From Euglena gracilis (taxonomy: Eukaryota > Euglenida > Euglenophyceae > Euglenales): a DNA stretch of 64,000 nt. The stretch covers positions 62,888,046 through 62,952,045 of the forward strand of contig CP154954.1 of the NCBI GenBank assembly GCA_039621445.1, given 5' to 3'. The position numbers and the translations under genes are program-made. This document shows, piece after piece, positions 52,957 to 63,273 of the stretch (position 1 is its first letter; each line of letters opens with the position of its first letter). The notes beneath the pieces were generated by a model, which saw only the letters and a program-made list of their open reading frames with translations, had not been told where the DNA came from and made no database searches.

Positions 52957-55900
52957 ACTTTGCTGGACTTTATTCGGACCCAGCTCAACCCCAGCTCAGG
53001 CCCAGTCCGTGCCACGCTGTCAGGCGGCCCTCCGCCTGCCACACCGGGTGGTTGGTCTCAGGTGACTGGGGCCGGAACACCCCAGAAAAGACCCTGCTGG
53101 CGGAGGCAATGGCGAACTGGTCCGCAGCAGGTGTCCCCTGCCTCGTCGCCACCACGCGCGCTCGCGCTCCTGGTTGACGTTGCACCAAAGCCCAACAGCG
53201 TTGGAATGCCATAGAAAAAATGGAACCTTCTCAACATGAAATGGAAGTTTCTCAACATTAAACCCTCCCCCCAAATAACACCCCCCCCAAATAACATCCC
53301 CCCGGGGTCCGACTTCAGACCGAGTTAATACCACCCCCAATCTCGGGCCGACGACCCGGATTTTCACCTGAAAATGTTGGTAAAAATCTCAATATCTGAC
53401 AACGAATTACAAAAAAAATCGATTTTTCTGGATCATCTGGCCTCAAAAATGCTAATTTCATGAGAAAGTACGAAAATCACCCCAAATGGGGTGTTTTGGG
53501 TGCTATTTTGGGTCCTACGGGACTCCGAAAAATTTCGAAATTTGGGGTGCTATAACCAGGTTTTGAATAGTGAGTGCTGAGCTCTGAATGAGAGCGCACC
53601 CACCCCTTCATTGAACCCCCCATATAAACCGGCCCATTCCATGGAGCTCTTTTGTCTGAAATGCAAGGGATTTGTGGATGAAACGGAAGACCAGGGGGTC
53701 AAAAAAAACGGTCATTTTGGGCTCAAAAACAGTTTTTCCAGGTCCGGAAGGCCAAAAAATATGGGTTTGGGGGTTGTCGGCCCAAAACAGGGCACTGGCG
53801 GGTCGAAAAACGCTCATTTTGGGCTGGAAAACACTGTTTTGGTGTATGGGAGGCCAAAAATATCGTTTCGAGCAAAAAAATTTCGATTTTTTTCGACTTT
53901 TTTGACCCGAAAATGATTCAAAGTCAATGGGTTGGCGGCCCAAAATGGGGCGCTGGCGGGTCGAAAAACGCTCATTTTCGGCTCAAAAACAGTTCTTCCG
54001 GGTCTGGGAGGCCAAAAAAAAACATCGTTTCGGGCAAAAAAAATTCGACTTTTTTCGACTTTTTTGACCCGGTTTTGACCCAAAGTCAATGGGTTGGCGG
54101 CCAGTCATTGCTTAAGCACTGGCCGACCCCCCCCCCAGGGGGGGGTGACTTGTTTTTTCAGAGTGACTGACTGATTTTTGGCCCGGACCCCCTCCCCTCC
54201 CCCCCCCCGGGGGGGTCGGCCAGGAGTTGGCAAAAGTGGCTTGAGTTAACACGGCGCCAAAGGCGCCGGAAATTTTTTTTGGCCTAAAGTGGCCCAAAGT
54301 GACTGGAAAGTGGCCGTTTTCCTGAGTGGCCAACCCCCCCCGGGGTGGGGGGGGGGAGGGATTGGCGGGTTTTCCGAAAATGAGTGACTGACTGGTTTTA
54401 AAAAAAAAGCGGAGTGTCCCCCCCTCCCCCCCGGGGGGTCAGTAAAAAATTGTATTTTGGCGGCCCAAAACGGGGCGCTGGCGGGTCGAAAAACGCTCGT
54501 TTTCGGCTCAAAAACAGTTTTTCCCGGGTCCGGGAGGCCAAAAAACATCGTTTTGGGCAAAAATAAATTTTCGAATTTTTTTCGAGTTTTTTGGCCGAAA
54601 ACGGCTAAGTCGGACAGTGGAAAAAGTGTACAAAATGTCTGATTGGCCAAATTGGCCGAAAAACGGCCGTATCTCGGGCTAGGCGGTGAGTTGCGGGGAA
54701 GTCAAAATACCCGTAGATGGGGCGTTCCAAGGGCTTCAAATTAGGTCTCCGGACATTTCCTTTGATTTTGCTTCATTTTGGAGATATTTTGAAAATTGAC
54801 ATTTTTTGGCCGAAATGACAGAGTCCAAAGGGGGGGGGGGCGGATCCGGGGGGGGGGGGGATCCTACCCAGTTTAGACCCCTTCGCGCGTGAATAACTCG
54901 GGCCTGGCGGGGAGTTGCGGGTCAAACCCAGGTGATTCGGAAACTAGATATCCAGTCGCTCGCGACTGAAAAAAAAAATTTCAGGAACGGGGCCGGGATC
55001 ATGGTGATGAGCCCGCGTTCCCGGGGGGGGCCGGGGGGGGGGGGGTTGGGGGGGGTTTTCCCCCAGGGGTAAGCTTCGCTCTCTCCCATAAAGGGATAAG
55101 AGCTCAGCGACCCTCGGGCCAGGATTTTGGGCGAAAAAATAATACCCCGGGGGTGTTATTTGGGGGGTTAGCTGATACGTGTGTGTCATGGGGGCTGTAG
55201 AAGAGTCTGGGAAGGCATTTCATTCACCAAGCTGCGCACTTGCAAATCCAAATCAGGTACTCTGCTCCGCGTCTCAGGGAATGCAGCTTTCGTCATTTCC
55301 TGTGGTGATAGTTTCTACAGCTCCTCCACGCACAAGACGCACGGTGTGTCCAGTTGATGTCATTATTTAGACACCGGCCTCCAGGGGGTGGGGGACTTGG
55401 CTTTTTCACAGTGACGGGTCGTTGGAGAATCGGCAGTGGCTTGGAGAATCAACAATTTCATTTTTTACCTGCAGTCCATTGGAGTCTTTTCCACTCTTCC
55501 CAAAAAAAGTCGTCATCTTTTGCAGAAAAAGTCACTCATCTATTTCAGGATCCAGGACAATTTGGCCCAGGGAGCAGGTTTGGATCAAAACCGTTGAGGA
55601 AATTGTCCTCTAGATACACAGGATGCTGTCCCCCCCCAGACATGCCCTGGAGACATGTCATTGACAGTATTATCCGAACCACTTGGTTCTTCCACATAGT
55701 TCTATCTGTCCCCCACCCCATTTTTTGACGTCAGCGATGGGTGGCTTTGACTGGCTTTCTTACCGTCCGCAGCAAGAGGAGCGCGAAATTCCCATTTCCC
55801 AAATCAGCATCACACGCCAGAGCCTCCGAAATTGAAGTCCAAAAAAGTGCCTGCCTCCCCAAAGGATGTTTACACCGAACCAATCCAAATTAAAGTTTCA

Positions 55901-58900
55901 TTTTTGCCCAATCCACATCACCACATCCCTGTCACATCCCTGAGGGTCCAAAACGACAGTCCAAATATGTGCGCGGGTTGCCTGAGGGCTCTCTCCCAAT
56001 GCTGGGCTGGGCCAAATTGTGGGGTACCACGGAGCCATCCCCCCCGGGTTAGGGATCGCCTCCGTGGACGACCCGTACATCAAGGAGTGCTTCGAGGACG
56101 TCTTCCACCACCCGTCGCTGCAGAGGTGCGCTTCCCCCACGCCTGTGCGCGAATACCTCAGTCGGCAGCCATCAGCCACTGCCCCCCAGGGAGTGAAAGG
56201 ACCTTGGGTTCTGCCCCTGCAGGGGGGGGGGGGAGCAGTACTTACAACTGCCCTCGTTCCTCCTTCCCCCCAAGCACTAGCCACCTCCACTGCATACTGG
56301 CTCTGTGAGATTCCGCAATTTTTCTGCAATTTTTCCACAAATTTTTCCACAGTTTCAATTTTTTTCCGCATGAACCTGAAATGGAAAGGGAAGTGAGATT
56401 TGTCCATTTTCGAACGTTTCACAAGGGAACCCAGGTGGGTGTTTTTTGCTATTTGCAACCAAAATTGGCAAATTTTGGCAAAATTTGGTGAATATTTGGC
56501 CTTTTTCAGGTTTTTTCCTGATTTCTGCTGAAAAATATTTTCAAATTGGAAAAATTCCACATCTTGGACCAGGTTTTCATCTGAGACCAGATTTTTCGTC
56601 AATTTTTTATCATTTTCAGGTTTTTTGGCCAACAAATTCCATATTTCAGCAGCGTGTTCCCAAAATTACAAAAATCATGTTTTTTTTTGGACTTTTTATA
56701 ACATCTCAAAACATACACCATTGTTGCAAAATGACAAAAAATTGTGACATTTTCCTAAGTCCCCTCCAGTAGATATGTGCAACTGCAATTTCCGGGATTT
56801 CAGAATTTTGCCACTCTTTTTTTTTCCAGCCATATGCATATGTGAGTATCCCCACTCCAACCGTGCTTGGTAGCATGTGTTTTGCTTGTGTTCAGAGCAA
56901 CAGTGACCTAAAAGTCCCCAACTAGTCTGCTTCATTTGCACCGTCTAACCTCGATCGCCTGTGGGTGTTCTGATCGGACCCATCCCGTTCCTCTGTCCTA
57001 CGGTTGTTGTGACTGGGGACCCAGGAAGTGGTTCATCAGCATCGGCAACCACGACTACCCTCCGCACGCCCCGAAGACCAACATCCAGGCCCAGATCGCT
57101 TACACCCAGATCAGCAAGCGGTGGTATTTGCCTGCACCGTACTACACGTACCGGATCCAGGCAAAGGTGTGCCGTGTCATCAGTCTGTAATTGCATTTCT
57201 GCACCTAGAGATAGATATAGATGTCAGAGTGATTAAGAGATACACATATTCATCAATTATTATTGTATCGTTATGCATTATTATCGCATATTATTAAATA
57301 TTATATGTTATATATTACTGTATTTTATTATATATATAGGATAAAAAATAGGATAATAATAGGAAAATAGGATAAAAATTGTCAAAAGTCGTAACAGATC
57401 TGGATTTGGGGAGGGAGGTTTCGCCCGGCCTCGGGCCCCAGGGGTGGAGCGCGGAGCTCTTCGTGCTGGACCACTACGACCCGCGGGAGTACGACTCGAT
57501 CAAGTCCAGCCGGCCGTACCCTGTGCAGCTTCCATGGCTGGACGCGAAGCTGCAGGTGTGGAGGTGTGGGGGGTGGCCCCGGCTGCCAGGCGGAAGCGTT
57601 TGTCACGTGTAGTGCTTGGCTGGTGGCTGGTGGTTTGTCTGGGCAAAGTGTGTGCCCCCACCAAAGACCCGGCATCGCGCACAGAGGCACAGGGAGCGAG
57701 GGACGCAGGCTTCAAGTCAGAAGACCTGGGGGGTCCTGTGCCGGACCCCAGGGGGGTCCCGGGCTGGAGACCCAGGTATGGGTTTCGGCGCGAAGCACCG
57801 AAATTTTTTGGGAAATGCCCTCAGATGGCCCTATTTTGGGGGTCCCCCCCGGGGGCGTCAGGCTGGGTGGGTGGGGGTGACCCCCTCCCCCGGGGTCTTA
57901 AAAGGAAGTCTGGATGGTGGTCCCCCAGGTTCCCCAAGGCGGCGCGTCTCACCTCCATGTGGCAGGCGTCGACGGCGGACTGGAAGCTGGTGCTGTGCCA
58001 CCGGCCCTTCTACAGCAGCGGGTCGTGGCACGGCTCGTACCCGCTGTGGAAGAAGGCGATCTACCCCATCCTGATGAAGCACCGCGTCCAGGTCCCGGCA
58101 TCAAAAAAGAAAAAGCCCAACCCCGCCCCGCGCTGCGGCTCCATTACCCTGAATTGTGGCCCCGTTTGAAGCCAAGTGGGTGTCACAGTGGTCCAAAAGT
58201 TCTGGAAACAGAAACAGTCACAGTTGCTGAAGCGCCAGCTGGAGCGAGTGCCGTTCGTGCAAAGTGTCGAATGATGCGGCTGGGTGGAGGGCGGAAAGGT
58301 GGCTGCAAGCGAACTCCTTCCGCTCCCCCGACAGGTGTATTTTGCCGGGGACGACCACATCCTGGAAGCGTTGAAGGACTCCGCAGGTGCGTGATTGGAA
58401 GGTCCCCCAAGCGTGATACCAACGACGTTGGAATGATGAAATGGAACCTTTCAATTGTTTGTGCCTTGTGCATCGTTTGCCAGTGATGCTTTTTTCTTTG
58501 CATATGGCCACGTGCAAAGGCTGTTTCAATCAAGTCAACTTTTTTTACATTTTGTGCAATTGTATTTCTGATGTGGATCGCCGTGGCTTCATTCTCATCA
58601 CCTCCATCCAGGTCTGGTGCACATTGTCAGTGGTGCAGGAAGCCACATGCACACCTTTGGCCGCAAGGACCCCAATTCCCTCTTCAAGGTGTGGTTCTGT
58701 CGTGGCTTTGTTTGGTTAACTGGCTAACGTTCCAGGACCACCAGAAACTGTCCTCCCCCATCAATTTCAACCTTGGGCTTCGGGCATGCAGGTCTTTATT
58801 CCCCATTTATCACCTGCAACATTTTCCGTCCACATGGCCATGGTGTCTGTTGCCCGAATCTCGAAACATGCAGCTCGGTAAGCATTGGCCGAACTTTAAG

Positions 58901-59124
58901 GTCAGCCAACTGCTAACTGCTGGTTGGTGGCTTTCGCTCATGAAATCGTTAAGAGACACCTTTTTAATGTGAACTGGCTGAAGCGAACGAAGAAAACCGC
59001 AACCCACAATGAAACTGCATGGAAATGAATGGGGTCGGCTTGAATCATCACTATTTTGATGAGAGAAACCCCTCTCCCCTTTCACAGACATCAAAAAGGA
59101 AACAGACAAAAAATAAACGCATGA
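52957..59124 (+). CDS. tartrate-resistant/purple acid phosphatase-like metallophosphatase
   Basis: It is a binuclear-metal phosphomonoesterase family member. Sure exons: about 53037-53130, 55278-55343, 56053-56125, 57025-57166, 57442-57555, 57966-58091, 58335-58386, 58612-58688, 58792-58877, 59088-59124 (TGA). From 53061 on all join by GT-AG in phase, giving about 280 aa. Motifs in order: WLVSGDWGRN (metal), FVISCGDSFY (GDxxY), GIASVDDPYIKECFEDVF, ISIGNHDY (GNHD), FVLDHYDP, LCHRPFYSSGSWHG, FAGDDHILEAL and VSGAGSHMHTFG. In the family the seventh is GHxH; here it is GDDH, so one metal-binding His is an Asp. The 5' part is unresolved: 52957-53057 reads well in another frame, so a small nonconventional intron or a frame error may lie there. 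Confidence 0.88.
53575..54985. repeat. inverted copy of the 5605-7290 repeat
   Basis: Read on the minus strand it matches in order: the CGCTCGCGACTG palindrome, the GGCGGGGAGTTG module, two to three units of the 163-bp repeat, then the terminal stretch with GAGCTCCATGGA and AAACCTGG. It carries fewer tandem units than the copy at 5.6-7.3 kb. Confidence 0.85.
54102..54456. mobile_element. hAT-like element nested in the 163-bp repeat
   Basis: It starts CAGTCATTGCTTAAGC; its minus-strand end is AATACAATTTTTTACTG. The flanks are exactly TTGGCGGC (54094-54101 and 54457-54464). The uninterrupted target, GGGTTGGCGGCCCAAAA, is present at 53930-53946, which proves the insertion and the duplication. 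Confidence 0.93.
57706..57912. mobile_element. hAT-like element in a phosphatase intron
   Basis: The ends CAGGCTTCAAGTCAGAAGAC and CAGACTTCCTTTTAAGAC are inverted. The flanks GAGGGACG and GATGGTGG match at five of eight positions. The interior has the GGCGCGAAGCACCGAAATTTTTTG core. Confidence 0.6.
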
Positions 59125-59397
59125 AGGTATTTCCTTTCTACCCATTGACACAGCATACTTGTGCAAATTCGACCATCTGTTGTCCGAAAAAAAAAAACTC
59201 TTCCGTCTTTACTCGTTCATGCATAACAAACTTGAGTCGTAATCAGAACACCACCTACCAGTTGGCTGATAATATACTCAATTCACCGAGGAAGCAAAAC
59301 GCACCCTCTTGTGAACACCGTGGCATCAGCCAGTTCTCCAACAATAACACACAACACCCGGGTCAGAGGGCCAGAACAGCCTGCGGCCCCCGCTCAC

Positions 59398-59572
59398 CGG
59401 AAGCCGGTCCGCTGCATCACCTCCTCGTGCTGGAGGGCCAGGACGTCCAGGGCCTGCTGCTGCTGCTGCTGGCGCTGCAGGAGGCCCCGGTAGTCCACCT
59501 TGCCGCCTGGCATGCGGGACCGCGGGTCGTACGTCGCCCGCACGCCGGCCAGCTCGGGCGACCCCTCCACCC
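59398..59572 (-). CDS. exon of a convergent minus-strand gene, unassigned
   Basis: Read on the minus strand, a GGCAG acceptor and a GTGAGCG donor bound an open frame: VEGSPELAGVRATYDPRSRM, PGGKVDYRGLL, six Gln encoded by CAG, then ALDVLALQHEEVMQRTGF. Third positions are strongly GC. It looks like a helical, possibly coiled, region. The gene runs towards the phosphatase and must have its 3' end between 59125 and 59397. No family is recognised. Confidence 0.55.
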
Positions 59573-61612
59573 CTGCCGAGAGACGGTGGGGGTGGCCTCG
59601 CGCCTGGCGTCCCTGCCAGGCTGAATTTTGCCCCCCCCCCTGGGGGGAGAGGGTCTCAGCCTCGGTCTCGGTCCCCTGGTGTGCCTGGGGAGGCAGGCAC
59701 TCCCCCCTCCCAGGTCGGTGCCTGCCTGGGCGGGGGCCGAAATCGGGCCAAAACTGGCTCATCTCAGACCTTCTGGCGCCTTTGGCGCCGGAGTGCCTTT
59801 GGATTTGAGGTTATTGTGAAGGATTAGGGTTAGGGTTAGAAATTGCGTACAAAAAATGGGCCAGATTAGGGGCAAAATCAGGCCCAAGGTTTTGACCTGA
59901 ATTTTGACGTAACTTGGGCCTGAGCCCGAAAACCAACTGCCAATTCCCGGAGCTAACTGTTACCCTATCCCTGTTCCCATCATTGACGCCAGCCACCTCT
60001 CACATGGCACTGCGGAGGCAAAATTCGGCATGGACCCTCGGTCGACGTCCAAAAGTAAAACGCGGTTGGCCAAACGCGGCGAAACGTTAGACTCGTTGGA
60101 CCCTTGAACGTTGGACTTGTTGGACTTGTTGGCAAGCCTTGGGCTGCCAATACACATCCACTGGCCCAAACAGATTAAGGAACGAAAAATCCACATTTCA
60201 GGATACCATTGTATATTTATGGGGGCAGGCAAGAACACACAACCTTGCTTGTCATCGTCCACTTAACCCCCAAAAATAAAACCCATGCCCCTGGTTTACA
60301 ACTTGGATACCTTATTGAATTTTTTCAAAATCAAAAATAGATCTTAAGAGCACTTTCACCAGGTACCACAGGTACCCACCCCTGTTTCTTTTTAAGCACA
60401 AAAAAGCTCTGTTTTGATACTTATTCTGACCCACCTATCATTTTTTTTGATTTTTCCTCTTTACTTTGGCTTAACACGTTGTGGAAGGGGAGGGGGCATA
60501 TCATTTGGCAAGCCGAGTTCTTCCTCACGGAAGAGGTTTATTATTTGGGGGCGGGGTCACCACCAACCAGCTTGCAGTTGGTATGAAAGGAAAAATAGGA
60601 AATAAATTTCTGGCAGGGTTTGCCACAAAAGAGGGTGGCATTTCTTTTTGTCTTTTTGATCGCCAAGCAAACAGGTGAGAGATGAATAATTTACTCCTAC
60701 AGTGGGCAGGTCGAACCGTGAGTGGTTCAGGGGAAAAATGAACGCGTCAAAATCAATTTAATTCAAATTGAACATCCAATAATAATTCATTACGTCTCAT
60801 CTGATTATTATTTATTATATCTGATAATTCATGCTCATTCCATGTGCATTCATTCATTTCCATAATTGTGTTCAATGGCGAAATGAATCGAAGTGGATAA
60901 TTCAAATCAGATTTTTCGTATCTGTTTCTGACAGCATTAGATCAAAAATGTCTGAGAAAAGTGTGGGATTGCTCCAGATTGGACCCCCTCCCAATAACTG
61001 CGCAGTGCCCTTATTATGTGCCCGCCCCGATAAGTGTGCACCCCCAAGAGTCCGAAAATACCTCCCCAAAAAGTGCACACCTCCCTCGAAGGAGAAATCA
61101 CTGTCACATCTCAGGTCAGAAAGCACCCACAATTCTCAGAACTGTCCTTCTCAGACGAAATAATTTTATCGTCCAAGCCAAAATTTGACACAGTTTGACA
61201 TATAATTTGACTTATTGCTTGACATCACAAGAAGGGGGAAAAAGAGTGGAGGAAAAGTAAGTATTTTGTGCTTTGACCTAATAAGTGCGCAGTGCCCTAA
61301 TAAATGCAAACCCCTCGAGGTCCGGAACTGCGTCCTGAAAATGTGCCCATGAGTTGAATGATTCACCACGACATTGCCAGGGCATACGGGCATGGGCTTG
61401 CGGGGGCAGGTATCCGCGCACGTTGTGGGCCCCAAGTGGGTGCTCGTGAGGTGATGAGGTGATGGGCGAGTACTTGAGTTCCGTGATGTGAACGCCTGCA
61501 GCAATGCAGCAAGGGGGGGAATCTGAAGTCTTCTAGCCAGTGGAGAATGGTAACCGGGAAGCAAATAAAAGCGCCAGGCTTTGTGATACAATTGGAAGAC
61601 ATATACGACATG
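59573..61612. other. spacer with telomere-like repeat and weak frames
   Basis: At 59820-59845 is TTAGGGTTAGGGTTAG inside a 'gcctgaattttgacgtaac' repeat. Two phrases, TCGTTGGACCCTTG and TTGGACTTGTTGGACTTGTT, make a short tandem at 60095-60135. No supported exon is seen. Confidence 0.5.
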
Positions 61613-62222
61613 TATGTATGTATGTATGTATGTATGTATGTATGTATGTATGTATGTATGTATGTATGTATGTATGTATGTATATATGTATGTATGCATG
61701 TATGTATGTATGTATGCATGCATGTATGTATGTATGCATGTATGTATGTATGTATGTATGTATGTATGTATGTATGTATGTATGTATGTATGTATGTATG
61801 TATGTATGTATGTATGTATGTATGTATGTCTGTATGTATGGATGGATGGATGTACGTATGTACGTATGTATGTATGTATGTATGTATGTACGTATGTATG
61901 TACGTATGTATGTATGTATGTATGTATGTATGTATGCATGCATGTGTGCATAAATGTATGTCCGTACGTATGCACGTATGTATGTGTGTGTATGCATGTA
62001 TGTATGCATGCATTCATGTATGTATGTATGTATGTATGTATGTATGTATGTATGTATGTATGTATGTATGTATGTATGTATGTATGTATGTATGTATGTA
62101 TGTATGTATGTATGTATGTATGTATGTATGTATGTATGTATGTATGTATGTATGTATGTATGTATGTATGTATGTATGTATGTATGTATGTATGTATGTA
62201 TGTATGTATGTATGTATGTATG

Positions 62223-62256
<34 letters not shown>

Positions 62257-62402
62257 TGTATGTATGTATAAATGTATGTATGTATGCATGCATACATGCA
62301 TGCATGCATGCATGCACACATGTGTGTATGTATGTATGTATGTATGTATGCATGTATGTATGTATGGATGGATGGATGGGTGGATGGATGGATGGATGGA
62401 TG
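61613..62402. repeat. (ATGT)n microsatellite, about 790 bp
   Basis: Nearly pure TATG units with ATGC, TACG and terminal GGAT variants. The Met-Tyr-Val-Cys and His-Thr-Tyr-Ile frames on the two strands are artefacts. Confidence 0.97.
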
Positions 62403-62429
62403 TATTTACTTTGCTTTTTACTTTGACGT

Positions 62430-63239
62430 AAAATGAATGGGATAGGGCCAGGGTTAAGGTTGGCTCCCAGAATGAGGCTCGAAATTGGGATCTCGGCCCA
62501 GGTTAGGCCGAACTTACGTCAAAAATGACGCTTAAGTTCCGGCCTAATTTTGTCCTCATCTGGACAAAACTTTGTCCGCAAACCCTAACCCTAATCCTGT
62601 TCCTTCCCCAAATATGAACCCGCTTTGAAGCGGAAAACAACACAACCAACTGGTTTTCGGCATTCTCTGGGGAGGGGGACTTGAAGTGGGACCCCCGCCC
62701 ACTGGTTTTTTTTGTGGGACACCAGGGGTCCCACACGCCTGGGGCTTATGGCACCAAGATTCTAAAGGGCCCCTCCAGGGGCCCTTTAGAACTTGCAGGG
62801 GGGGGGGGTGTATGGCGGCTCCCGGGTCCGACCTTCTGGATTTTTCGGTCTGTTTCACCCTCAGAACTGCGCCGGATCCAGGCAACCGCCGGTGGCTTCG
62901 GGGAGTTTTGACACTTTATTTTAGGAATGGGGTTAGGGTTAGCATCGGCGTGCCGAAAATCGGCCCCCGTTTGGGAAAAAAGTTAGGCTGGAAATTAAGT
63001 CCCCTTTTCGGCAAGATTTTTCGGTCGCCCCCCCCCCCCCAGGGGGGCATATAATTGGATCAGGGGGGTCCAAATTTTTTTGCGTTATTGATGGAGTAGG
63101 GTTAGGGTTAGGAGTTCGGCCTGACTTTAAGCCTAACTACCCTAACCTTATTCCATAAATAATTCAAATTTCTCCCCGACCCCCCTGATCCAACTATGTG
63201 GCCCCCCTGGGGGCCATATAGTTGGAGGCTGCCATATAT

Positions 63240-63273
<34 letters not shown>

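Larger units (their letters stand above)
53261..55168. mobile_element. 1.9-kb TA-flanked composite element in the phosphatase intron
   Basis: The left end AACCCTCCCCCCAAATAACA and the minus-strand right end ACCCCCCAAATAACACCC are inverted and bordered by TA (53259-53260, 55169-55170). It holds inverted copies of the tandem repeat and module of 5440-7290, and it hosts the hAT-like insertion at 54102. It makes up most of the intron 53131-55277. Confidence 0.7.

Noticed and set aside
59820-59845. Chromosome end or telomere
   Set aside because: Only two to three TTAGGG units occur, inside an interspersed repeat, with ordinary sequence on both sides.
61547-62431. Open frames of 200-395 residues on both strands
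   Set aside because: They are Met-Tyr-Val-Cys or His-Thr-Tyr-Ile repeats produced by the ATGT microsatellite.
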